A stretch of DNA of 6,021 nt from CAZKTO01 sp964555685 (GTDB lineage: Bacteria; Chloroflexota; Dehalococcoidia; SHYB01), in the NCBI GenBank assembly GCA_964555685.1, contig CAZKTO010000096.1, positions 1-6,021 of the forward strand, in the 5' to 3' direction. The translations under genes were made by a program, and so were the position numbers. This document shows positions 1 to 5,877 of this stretch, piece after piece. Each line of letters begins with the position of its first letter. Position 1 is the stretch's first letter. A model generated the notes under the pieces. The model worked only from the letters and a program-made list of their open reading frames with translations, did not search any database and was not told where the DNA came from.

Positions 1-25
1 TCCCCCGCAGACGGGGGAGGGGATT
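1..25. repeat. GC-rich palindromic intergenic repeat, copy 1 (cut by window edge)
   Basis: Bases 1-7 and 12-18 form a perfect 7-base-pair stem (TCCCCCG / CGGGGGA) around the loop CAGA. The right arm runs on into AGGGGATT. The 13 bases at 13-25 (GGGGGAGGGGATT) recur exactly at 3363-3375, so this and the hairpin at 3349-3371 are two members of one repeat type in the same orientation. The left end may continue outside the window. It lies downstream of the CoA-transferase stop codon, so it could help end that transcript, but no T-run follows it on the minus strand inside the window. The remaining bases up to 108 are GC-rich and show no gene. Confidence 0.6.
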
Positions 26-108
26 GCAGCCCCACCATAACCGAAAGACCCCGCCCGGAGGGGGAAGGGGTGTCCAACGGCGAACGGGTGTCGCGGTCTG
101 CCGCACCG

Positions 109-1290
109 CTAGATGACTCCTTCCCGCCGGAGGGCGGCGATCTTTTCTTTCGAGTAGCCTAACACGGCACTCAAGACCTCGTCGGTGTGCTGGCCCACGG
201 TGGGCGCTGAGCCCACGATCATGGGCGTCCTGCTCAGATGGATGCTCTTTCCGCTCACGTGAATTCGCCCCGCCACCGGATCGGGCACCTCCATGAGCAC
301 CTCCCGCGCGGCGACGTGCGGGTCGCGGGCGGCGTGAGGAACGTCGTTCACGGGCGCGGCGGGGACGCCCTGGGCCGTCATCGCGCCGACGACCTGATCG
401 ACGGTGCGCTCCCGGCACCACGCGACGATGTCCGCCTCGAGCTCGCCGGCGTGGCGCGCCCGGTCCTCGCGCGTCCGGAGCGTGGGGTCGGCCAGCCAGT
501 CCTCGCGGCCCAGGGCCTTGCAGACGCGGGGCCACATGGGGCTGCCCGCGCCGATGATGTAGGCCCAGCCGTCGCCGCACGCATAGGCGTTGGAGGGCGG
601 CAGGCCTCCGCGGTTCCCCTCGCGCTTGGGGACGACGCCGGCGCCGAGATAGCCTGCGATGGGGATCTCCATCAGCGTGAAGCCCGCGTCGGCGAGGCAG
701 ACGTCGATGGCCTGGCCGCGCCCGGAGCGCTGCCGCTCCTGGAGCGCCGCCAGGGCGCCGATGGTCGCGTGAAGGGCCGTGACCCGGTCGATGATCGTCG
801 CGTAGGACCGGGTCGGCGGCGTCCCGGGGGAGCCGGTGAGCGACATCATGCCGCTGACCGCCTGGCCGATGGGGTCGAAGCCCGTGCGGTCGCGATAGGG
901 GCCGAACTGGCCGTAGGCCGAGACGTTGACCATGATGATGCGCGGGTTGATGGCGGCCAGGGCCTCGTAGCCGAAGCCCATCTCGTCCATGACGCCGGGG
1001 CGGAAGTTCTGGATGAGGATATCCGCGACGTGGACGAGGTCCCGGAGCACGGCCTTGGCCTGGGGCTTGCGCAGCTCGAGGGTGAGGCTCTTCTTGCCGG
1101 AGTTGTACTGGACCCAGTAGGCACTCTGGCCGCGCACCAGGGGGCCGTTCTCGCGGCTGACGTCGCCGCCCGGGTCCTCGACCTTGATGACCTCGGCGCC
1201 GAGCCGGGCGAGCATGAGGCCGGCGCGAGGGCCGGCTTGGTAGCGCCCCAGGTCCAGGACGCGGATGCCGGAGAGGGGTGGGGTGGTCAT
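109..1290 (-). CDS. CaiB/BaiF family (class III) CoA-transferase
   Basis: This 393-residue protein should move coenzyme A from an acyl-CoA donor to a free carboxylic acid in the cytoplasm, activating the acid for beta-oxidation-type breakdown. The whole length fits the class III family (usually about 390-430 residues). The N-terminus reads PLSGIRVLDLGRYQAGP (residues 5-21); Q18 lies where formyl-CoA transferase has Gln17. Then come the Rossmann-type segment GAEVIKVEDPGGD (31-43), NSGKKSLTLEL (63-73), and IQNFRPGVMDEMGFGYE (93-109). D168 in ATIIDR aligns with the catalytic Asp169 of formyl-CoA transferase. GRGQAIDVCLADA (190-202) and the C-terminal GQHTDEVL are also typical. The ATG at 1288-1290 is preceded by TAGGAC almost touching the start, so the ribosome site is weak. 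It is the last gene of the proposed operon, 57 bases after the nuclease-fold gene. The substrate (succinyl-, carnitinyl-, benzylsuccinate- or other type) cannot be assigned. Confidence 0.93.
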   Translation of the reverse strand: MTTPPLSGIRVLDLGRYQAGPRAGLMLARLGAEVIKVEDPGGDVSRENGPLVRGQSAYWVQYNSGKKSLTLELRKPQAKAVLRDLVHVADILIQNFRPGVMDEMGFGYEALAAINPRIIMVNVSAYGQFGPYRDRTGFDPIGQAVSGMMSLTGSPGTPPTRSYATIIDRVTALHATIGALAALQERQRSGRGQAIDVCLADAGFTLMEIPIAGYLGAGVVPKREGNRGGLPPSNAYACGDGWAYIIGAGSPMWPRVCKALGREDWLADPTLRTREDRARHAGELEADIVAWCRERTVDQVVGAMTAQGVPAAPVNDVPHAARDPHVAAREVLMEVPDPVAGRIHVSGKSIHLSRTPMIVGSAPTVGQHTDEVLSAVLGYSKEKIAALRREGVI

Positions 1291-1347
1291 GTCCTACAAT
1301 TCAGTCTCCGTGCTTCTCACTACCGAAAGTTAAGATAGAGGGCAGGC

Positions 1348-2154
1348 TTAGTGCTTCACCACGCGGACTATAACATTCTTGTGAGCCTCGAATGAGCTCG
1401 TGAAACGGTCGACATCACGTATGACCCCGCAATCATAGATAACGAACAGAAGGCTCTGAAACTTCTGTTGATACGCAAGAATGTCGTCGTTTATCTCGGC
1501 TATGATCTCCTTCTCGCGCCCTCCGCGATTACATAACTTCAGTTCGACGACAAGATTGTTCCCGTGCAGCACAAAATCTGGCCGATAAGTCTTCGATGAG
1601 TACTCGATAGCCTCTGATTCCCTAGAGTAATCGAGACCTGCTCCAATCAGCAGGTTTTCAAATGCATCCTGAACCTCTCTTTCATGGTTGGGCGGCTCGC
1701 GCACAACCTTCCTAAGCCCATGTTCTGCGAGATTGATCACCGATACAATTGCAGCCGATTCAACGCCCGCACTTTTTGGAGGGACAAAAACAGCGCGAAG
1801 ATCAGATTTGGCAAGATAATCCGCTGCGGCCAGCAGGATTCCACGCGCAGTTCCAAGGTCTCCCAAATAAGCTTTGTGATGGATGCGTTCTCTAGCTGCT
1901 TCTACGCCACCGCCGTCCTGAAACGAATCGATCACGAAAGTCCCTGTCCGCTGCCACTTCAGGCTGATAAAGCTGCGATAGTAGTCCGATCCTTGGCCAA
2001 ATACATCCTGTAATAGCTGGGATGTCCTCAGGACCCACCTTGTGTGCCCTTCGGACCAATGACGTGTATTGGCGAGAGCTTTTGTTTCTTCAGCGAATGA
2101 TTGAAGCTCGGCCAGAGCCTTTTTCGTTGTCCATCCAGAACCTTTTGTGCGCAT
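1348..2154 (-). CDS. PD-(D/E)XK nuclease-fold protein, DpnII/MboI-like C-terminal domain
   Basis: This is a 268-residue protein of unknown role. The C-terminal part (about 155-268) carries the PD-(D/E)XK pattern: glutamates E158, E160 and E166 in an N-terminal helix, RPDF with P192-D193, then E204-x-K206 in LVVELKL ten residues later, and a helix and strand at AYQQKFQSLLFVIYD (227-241). This layout resembles the REase_DpnII-MboI domain found in many orphan proteins; that family name is a judgement by eye. The N-terminal part (about 40-125) has LLQDVFGQGSDYYRSF and LGTARGILLAAADYL, segments often seen before such domains and of unknown function. The full set of acidic and lysine residues suggests an active metal-dependent nuclease. 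The ATG at 2152-2154 has AGGGG five bases upstream. It starts 31 bases after the epoxide hydrolase stop. Base composition is about 50% G+C in two hand-counted lines, against 75% in one line of the epoxide hydrolase gene, pointing to horizontal arrival. No partner methylase or toxin-antitoxin mate is adjacent. Confidence 0.85.
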   Translation of the reverse strand: MRTKGSGWTTKKALAELQSFAEETKALANTRHWSEGHTRWVLRTSQLLQDVFGQGSDYYRSFISLKWQRTGTFVIDSFQDGGGVEAARERIHHKAYLGDLGTARGILLAAADYLAKSDLRAVFVPPKSAGVESAAIVSVINLAEHGLRKVVREPPNHEREVQDAFENLLIGAGLDYSRESEAIEYSSKTYRPDFVLHGNNLVVELKLCNRGGREKEIIAEINDDILAYQQKFQSLLFVIYDCGVIRDVDRFTSSFEAHKNVIVRVVKH

Positions 2155-2185
2155 ATCTGCCCCTGCGGCTATGGACTGAGTGGCT

Positions 2186-3328
2186 TCATCCTCGCACCGT
2201 TCGGAAGAAGGCGCGGACGTCGTCGACGAGAGCCCTGGGCTCCTCCAGCGCGGCGAAGTGCCCGCCTGCGGGCATCTCCGTCCAGCGGGTGATGTTGTAC
2301 ATGCGCTCGGCGGCGGCGCGCGGCGGCCGCATGATCTCCTTGGGAAAGATGGCCACGCCCGTCGGCACCTCCACCCGCTTCCCCGGGGGCACCGCCGGCG
2401 GGCTGTGGCTGTTCTCGTAGTAGTAGCGGACCGAGGAGTTGATGGTGCCGGTGACCCAGTAGATCATGATGTTGGTCAGGAGCTCGTCCTTGGTGAAGCG
2501 GCGCTCCACCTCGCCGCCGCAGTCGCTCCAGGTGCGGAACTTCTCGACGATCCAGGCGCAGAGCCCCGCGGGCGAGTCGTTGAGCCCGTAGGCGAGGGTC
2601 TGCGGCTTGGTGCCCTGGATCTGGGAGTAGGCGCTCTCGTCGCGGCGCCACGCCTCCACCTGCGCCTGCCACGCCTTCTCCTCGTCCGACATCTGCCCCG
2701 GCGCGCCGGCGACGACCCGCGAGAGGACCATGTTCAGGTGGATGCCGGCGACGTGCCGCGTGTGGGCGTAGCCCAGGGCGGTGGTCACGAGAGCGCCCCA
2801 ATCGCCCCCTTGCGCGCCGAACCGCTGATAGCCCAGGACCTCCACCATGAGCTTGGCGAAGAGGCCGGCCGTCGTCGCGGCGTTCATGCCCGGCTTGGCG
2901 GGGCGCCCCGAGAAGCCGTAGCCCGGCAGCGATGGGACGACGAGATCGAAGGCGTCGGCCGGGTCGCCGCCGTGGGCGCCTGGGTCCGCGAGCGGCCCGA
3001 AGACCTTGTACATCTCGAAGAAGGAGCCGGGCCAGCCGTGGGTGATGATGAGGGGGAAGGGCCTGGGGCCCTTGCCCTTCTGGTAAGCGAAGTGAATGGT
3101 GAGCCCCTCCACCTCGGCGGTGAACTGGGGCATGGCGTTCAGGCGCCGCTCGTGGGCGCGCCAGTCGTACCGCGTGCGCCAGTAGTCCACCAGCTCCTTG
3201 ATATAGGCCAGGTTCGACCCGTAGGTCCAGCCGGAGCCGGGAATCTCGTCGGGCCAGCGGGTCGCCGCCAGGCGCTGCTTGAGGTCGGCCAGGACCGAGT
3301 CGGGGACGTTGATCTTGAAAGGCTGCAT
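2186..3328 (-). CDS. Epoxide hydrolase, alpha/beta-hydrolase with EHN N-terminal domain
   Basis: This 380-residue enzyme should add water to an epoxide to give a diol, through an ester on an aspartate. The N-terminal EHN-type region (about 1-100) shows MQPFKINVPDSVLADLKQRL, WPDEIPGSGWTYG and YWRTRYDWRAHERRLNAMPQF, as in microsomal and juvenile-hormone epoxide hydrolases. The core has the oxyanion motif HGWPGS (97-102), PSLPGYGFSG (132-141), and the nucleophile D176 in GGDWG. After the lid region, E305 in RYYYEN and H357 in GGHFAALEEP complete a likely Asp-Glu-His triad. The neighbouring tyrosines (302-304) are candidates for epoxide protonation. The ATG at 3326-3328 is chosen because MQPFKI matches the usual family start. 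A GTG seven codons upstream (3347-3349) is in frame but sits inside the repeat. GGGGGTGA lies five bases before the ATG. It is 53 bases after the DUF6282-type gene. The natural substrate is unknown. Confidence 0.93.
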   Translation of the reverse strand: MQPFKINVPDSVLADLKQRLAATRWPDEIPGSGWTYGSNLAYIKELVDYWRTRYDWRAHERRLNAMPQFTAEVEGLTIHFAYQKGKGPRPFPLIITHGWPGSFFEMYKVFGPLADPGAHGGDPADAFDLVVPSLPGYGFSGRPAKPGMNAATTAGLFAKLMVEVLGYQRFGAQGGDWGALVTTALGYAHTRHVAGIHLNMVLSRVVAGAPGQMSDEEKAWQAQVEAWRRDESAYSQIQGTKPQTLAYGLNDSPAGLCAWIVEKFRTWSDCGGEVERRFTKDELLTNIMIYWVTGTINSSVRYYYENSHSPPAVPPGKRVEVPTGVAIFPKEIMRPPRAAAERMYNITRWTEMPAGGHFAALEEPRALVDDVRAFFRTVRG

Positions 3329-3333
3329 TTGGT

Positions 3334-3375
3334 TCACCCCCACCCTCACCCTCCCCCATCAAGGGGGAGGGGATT
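3334..3375. repeat. GC-rich palindromic intergenic repeat, copy 2, overlapping a ribosome-binding region
   Basis: Bases 3349-3357 (CCCTCCCCC) and 3363-3371 (GGGGGAGGG) form a perfect 9-base-pair stem around the loop ATCAA. GGGGGAGGGGATT at 3363-3375 is identical to 13-25. On the minus strand the hairpin is followed by GGGTGAGGGTGGGGGTGA, a tail that often accompanies this type of repeat in high-GC genomes (from memory, not searched). The last part of the tail is the only purine-rich stretch in front of the epoxide hydrolase ATG. The element fills almost the entire gap between two co-directional genes. In an mRNA the hairpin would sit just upstream of the ribosome-binding region and could alter translation or act as an RNA-stability or processing point. 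Confidence 0.65.
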
Positions 3376-3381
3376 TCGGGA

Positions 3382-4260
3382 TTAGGCGAGGCCGCAGAGC
3401 TTGGCCGGATTGGTCTTGACCATGAGCTCGACCTCTTCGTCCGAGAGGCCCATCCCCAGCATCATGGCGATGAACATCTTCATGCCGTAGGCCGGCGGCG
3501 GGTTCCAGACCTGGCCAAAGTCGGTGCTCATGATGCAGCGCTGGGCGCCGATCTCGCGGATGGAGCCGGCCAGGGCCTCGGGCGTGATCACCTGGGTCCG
3601 TGGCATGAGGCCGATGAGGGCGTGTTCGAGGTAGGCGCCCATGGAGACGTACTCCTTCATCATCTCCACGGTGGGGACGCCGCCCCGGTGCGCCGTGATG
3701 GGGTGCGTAATGATGATGCGCTTGATGCCCATCTGGTGGGCCTGGCGAACGACGGCCATGGTCTCCTCATTAGAGATGTGCCCCGTGGCGAGGACCATGT
3801 CGTGGCGCTTGATCTCCTCCATCACTTGCAGAGTGGCCTTGGTCAGCTCGCCCTCCTTGTCCAGGCAGGAGATGCCCAGGTCGGGCCGGCCCATGAGGCC
3901 CATGTCCATGACGGACGAGAACGTGGGGAGCCAGACGACGCGCGCCCCCAGCTTGCCGGAGGTGCGGACGGCGTCCGGGTTCATGCCGCCGACGTCGTGG
4001 TCCAGGCAGACGGCGCCCATGGGCTCGAGCTCTGGGAAGCGCTGCTTGCCGATATAGGCCAGGGGGTAGGTGGGGTAGTCCTTGCTCTTGAGGGCCATGC
4101 CGCGCATCTTGAAGGCGGCCGCCGACTCCAGCAGCGTGGTGATATCGACGCTGCGCTCGATCTTGCTGTCGGGCCCGAAGTGGGCGTGCAGGTCGATGGA
4201 GCCCTGGGTGAGGGCGTCGACGGTCTTGGCCTTGACGCGGAGGAACTTGGGTGCGACCAC
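3382..4260 (-). CDS. DUF6282-type metal-dependent hydrolase (amidohydrolase-like)
   Basis: This 292-residue protein looks like a TIM-barrel metal enzyme of the amidohydrolase superfamily, probably the group called DUF6282; the reaction is not known. The first strand gives D23-L-H25-A-H27 (DxHxH) in GSIDLHAHFGPDS. K58 or K60 in ALKSKDYP is a candidate bridging or ligand lysine. H161 in ATGHIS, H186 in IITHPIT and D247 in STDFGQ stand where strands 5, 6 and 8 would contribute metal ligands or the general base. The closing DEEVELMVKTNPAKLCGL is a typical C-terminus for related hydrolases. There is no signal peptide or membrane segment, so it is cytoplasmic. The start is GTG at 4258-4260, supported by GGAGGGG six bases upstream. 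It is the first gene behind the promoter at 4324-4352 and sits with an epoxide hydrolase and a CoA-transferase, which suggests a hydrolytic or decarboxylating step in a degradation route. Fold confidence is high, function low. Confidence 0.88.
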   Translation of the reverse strand: MVAPKFLRVKAKTVDALTQGSIDLHAHFGPDSKIERSVDITTLLESAAAFKMRGMALKSKDYPTYPLAYIGKQRFPELEPMGAVCLDHDVGGMNPDAVRTSGKLGARVVWLPTFSSVMDMGLMGRPDLGISCLDKEGELTKATLQVMEEIKRHDMVLATGHISNEETMAVVRQAHQMGIKRIIITHPITAHRGGVPTVEMMKEYVSMGAYLEHALIGLMPRTQVITPEALAGSIREIGAQRCIMSTDFGQVWNPPPAYGMKMFIAMMLGMGLSDEEVELMVKTNPAKLCGLA

Positions 4261-4287
4261 GGGCGGCCCCTCCAGACGCCCCAGCTA

Positions 4288-4303
4288 CCCCGACCTCTCG
4301 GGG
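4288..4303 (-). promoter_or_regulatory. Leader hairpin upstream of the DUF6282-type gene
   Basis: CCCCGA (4288-4293) and TCGGGG (4298-4303) form a perfect 6-base-pair stem with a four-base loop. It falls between the predicted transcription start (near 4317) and the ribosome site (4267-4273), so it would be within the 5' untranslated leader of roughly 57 bases. The arms match the hairpins at 4465-4480, 4548-4563 and 5968-5984. It may be a decayed repeat remnant or a modest RNA structure. It is too small and lacks the conserved parts needed to call a riboswitch. Confidence 0.4.
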
Positions 4304-4323
4304 CGCGGGTGCGGGATGCTGGG

Positions 4324-4352
4324 ATTATCGGCCGGTGCTCCGGGGGTGTCAA
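4324..4352 (-). promoter_or_regulatory. Sigma70-type promoter for the four-gene operon
   Basis: On the minus strand TTGACA (4347-4352) matches the -35 consensus at all six bases, followed by a spacer of exactly 17 bases and GATAAT (4324-4329), five of six matches to the -10 consensus. Transcription would begin near 4317, about 57 bases before the GTG start of the DUF6282-type gene. This is by far the best promoter-like match I found in the window. The downstream gaps of 53, 31 and 57 bases hold no comparable promoter, so it probably serves all four genes to 109. No operator could be identified with confidence. Confidence 0.7.
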
Positions 4353-4453
4353 CGCGGGACCCCGGCAACGCGTAACCTCCTTGTATCTTGCAAGGGGGTG
4401 AAGGGCCTATGGCATGTAGCAGAGGACAGGCGGGGCAGGCCGCTCCAGTATCC

Positions 4454-4525
4454 GTCATTCTGAGCCCCGACAAGTCGGGGCGAATGAATCTGGGATTGTT
4501 CACTCGCAGGCTCGTTCAGAATGAC
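4454..4525 (+). repeat. 72-base MITE/REP-like element with 10-base terminal inverted repeats
   Basis: GTCATTCTGA (4454-4463) is the exact reverse complement of TCAGAATGAC (4516-4525). Inside, CCCCGAC (4465-4471) and GTCGGGG (4474-4480) make a perfect 7-base-pair hairpin with a two-base loop, and an imperfect hairpin follows at about 4482-4510. The 40-base left part (4454-4493) shares the order GTCATT, GAGCCCCGA, TCGGGGC, AATCTGG with the minus-strand element at 5955-5995. It encodes no protein, so any mobility would rely on an enzyme elsewhere. No target duplication is obvious at its ends. Elements starting with GTCATTCTGAG are, to my recollection, widely dispersed in many bacterial genomes. 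Confidence 0.65.
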
Positions 4526-4547
4526 AGAAATACTCAGGCCTATCCCC

Positions 4548-4563
4548 CCCCGACGAGTCGGGG
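4548..4563. repeat. CCCCGAC hairpin, partial repeat copy
   Basis: CCCCGAC (4548-4554) and GTCGGGG (4557-4563) form a 7-base-pair stem with loop GA. It differs from the hairpin core at 4465-4480 only in one loop base (GA for AA). None of the outer GTCATT or AATCTGG segments accompany it, so it looks like a fragment of the same repeat family. Downstream of the acyl-CoA dehydrogenase it could add to transcript 3'-end structure. Confidence 0.5.
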
Positions 4564-4570
4564 TGCCCGA

Positions 4571-4595
4571 CAGAAGACAACCCGCCGTAGGCGGG
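4571..4595 (-). terminator. Possible terminator of the acyl-CoA dehydrogenase gene
   Basis: On the minus strand CCCGCC (4590-4595) and GGCGGG (4581-4586) form a 6-base-pair GC stem with loop TAC, and the next bases read TTGTCTTCTG, a T-rich but interrupted tract. It lies 67 bases beyond the dehydrogenase stop codon and upstream of the next promoter, which is the expected place for a terminator. The tract is weak for an intrinsic terminator, so partial termination or a plain repeat are alternatives. Confidence 0.4.
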
Positions 4596-4662
4596 CTGCA
4601 TCTCGCTTGTGCCTGGATGACATGCTAAACCGCCGAGGTTTTCGGATAGGCTCTAAACGGCC

Positions 4663-5841
4663 CTAGGCCCGCGGCAGGCCCAGGCCGCGCCCGGCGATCA
4701 GGTTGCGCTGGATCTCGTTGGCGCCGCCCACCAGGGAGAACATGGGCTGCTGCCGGATCAGGTGCTCGACCCGGCCCGACACATGCACGTGCCGAGCCAC
4801 CGCCGTCTTCCGATCGATCTGGGCGTAGAGCCCCAGCATGGCCCCGGCGACGTGGGCGAAGCGCTGCGTCATCTCGCTGCCGAAGATCTTCACCTGGGAG
4901 GCCTCGAACGTGGGCGATTGGCCGATGCTCTGGAGCCAGCCGATGCGGTAGGCGAGCATCCGCGTCACCGCGATCTCGATGGCGATCTCGGCGAGCCTGT
5001 GGCGGATCGTCTGGCTGGGGCCTGCCTGCGGCGGGTGGGGGCCCTGCTCGCGCCACCACTGGACCAGCTCCTCCAGAAAGCGCTGGCCGCTGGCCGCGTG
5101 CTCGATGGCCGTACGCTCGTTGTTCAGCACCGTCGTCGCGATGTACCAGCCCTGGTTCTCCTCGCCGATGAGGCACTCCCTTGCGGGGACGCGGCAGCTA
5201 TCGTAGTAGACCAGGTTCTGCGTCCCTCCGGCCAGGTTCTCGAACTCCTCGTACTTGATGCCGGGCGTCTTGGCCGGGATCACGAAGAAGCTGATCCCCT
5301 TGTGCTTGGGGACGTTGGGGTCCGTCCGGGCGAGGAGGAAGCTGTACTGCGAGACGTTGATGTGGCCGCCCCAGACCTTCTGGCCCTGGATGATGAAGTC
5401 ATCGCCGTCGCGCCAGGCGCGGGTCTTGAGGCCGGCCAGGTCCGACCCGGCGTCTGGCTCCGAGAACCCCTGGTGGAAGTCGACCTCGGCGCGGGAGATG
5501 GGGCCAAGGAACCGCTGCTTCTGCTCCTCCGTCCCGTGGCGCATGATGGCGGGGCCCAGGTAGGTCACGCCCGCCTCCCGGGCCGTGAAGCGGTAGTAGG
5601 CGCTCTCGTCGGCGAAGACCAGCTGGCGGGTGATTGGCGCCTCCTGGCCGCCGTATTGCCTGGGCCAGGACATCGTCAGCCAGCCCCGGTGCGCCAGCTT
5701 CTTGCGGACGCCCTTGATGAATGCGATCTGCGTGTCCCTCTCGTCGTAGCCGCCGTACCAGTCGGGAGGGAGCTCGCGCTGGTAGAACTCCCGCACCTCC
5801 CGGCGGAAGGCCTCGTCCTCGGGCGAAAAGACAAAGTCCAT
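4663..5841 (-). CDS. Acyl-CoA dehydrogenase family protein (FadE-like)
   Basis: This 392-residue cytoplasmic flavoenzyme should introduce a trans-2 double bond into an acyl-CoA, passing electrons to an electron-transfer flavoprotein. The N-terminal helical domain begins MDFVFSPEDEAFRREVREFY. The middle beta domain has GFSEPDAGSD (125-134), the first family signature that contacts FAD and substrate, and KVWGGHINVSQY (155-166). The C-terminal helical domain has NNERTAIEH (240-248) and ends GGANEIQRNLIAGRGLGLPR (372-391). The usual catalytic glutamate of the EGT-x-x-IQ segment is replaced by G372. E242, before R243, matches the alternative base position of isovaleryl- and long-chain acyl-CoA dehydrogenases. 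The ATG at 5839-5841 is chosen because GAGGAG lies seven bases upstream (5849-5854) and the protein begins as relatives do. An in-frame ATG at 5904 would add 21 basic residues without support. Substrate unknown; it is probably its own transcription unit. Confidence 0.94.
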   Translation of the reverse strand: MDFVFSPEDEAFRREVREFYQRELPPDWYGGYDERDTQIAFIKGVRKKLAHRGWLTMSWPRQYGGQEAPITRQLVFADESAYYRFTAREAGVTYLGPAIMRHGTEEQKQRFLGPISRAEVDFHQGFSEPDAGSDLAGLKTRAWRDGDDFIIQGQKVWGGHINVSQYSFLLARTDPNVPKHKGISFFVIPAKTPGIKYEEFENLAGGTQNLVYYDSCRVPARECLIGEENQGWYIATTVLNNERTAIEHAASGQRFLEELVQWWREQGPHPPQAGPSQTIRHRLAEIAIEIAVTRMLAYRIGWLQSIGQSPTFEASQVKIFGSEMTQRFAHVAGAMLGLYAQIDRKTAVARHVHVSGRVEHLIRQQPMFSLVGGANEIQRNLIAGRGLGLPRA

Positions 5842-5877
5842 ACGGTCGCTCCTCGAGCGTCTCTTTGGGGGGCGCGG

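Larger units (their letters stand above)
4261..4662. other. Gene-free regulatory and repeat region
   Basis: These 402 bases separate the acyl-CoA dehydrogenase from the downstream operon. They hold, from left to right, the leader of the DUF6282-type gene, its promoter, the 72-base repeat element, a second CCCCGA-type hairpin, a terminator-like hairpin, and about 65 bases (4597-4662) in which I see nothing further. Short open frames here (4285-4503 minus and 4388-4666 plus) read straight through the repeats, have low-complexity composition and no ribosome site that persuades me, so I do not call genes. Confidence 0.7.

Noticed and set aside
238..1338. Long plus-strand open frame (366 codons) opposite the CoA-transferase
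   Set aside because: It is a complement-strand shadow of a well-recognised gene in GC-rich DNA. Its protein is rich in A, G, R, D, V and H with no recognisable domain.
1320..2175. Possible insertion-site repeats on both sides of the nuclease-fold gene
   Set aside because: I compared GGGCAGG near 1340 with the CCCCTGC near 2161-2166. The match is short and imperfect, which is expected by chance.
2180..3385. Plus-strand open frame of 401 codons and an overlapping minus-strand frame (2169-3362) over the epoxide hydrolase
   Set aside because: Both are compositional shadows. The minus-strand one is low-complexity R/P/A/G sequence, whereas the chosen frame has the full epoxide hydrolase motif set.
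4285..4666. Short open frames in the gene-free region (4285-4503 minus, 4388-4666 plus)
   Set aside because: They translate the repeat element and hairpins, and one also crosses the operon promoter. No ribosome site or protein-like pattern supports them.
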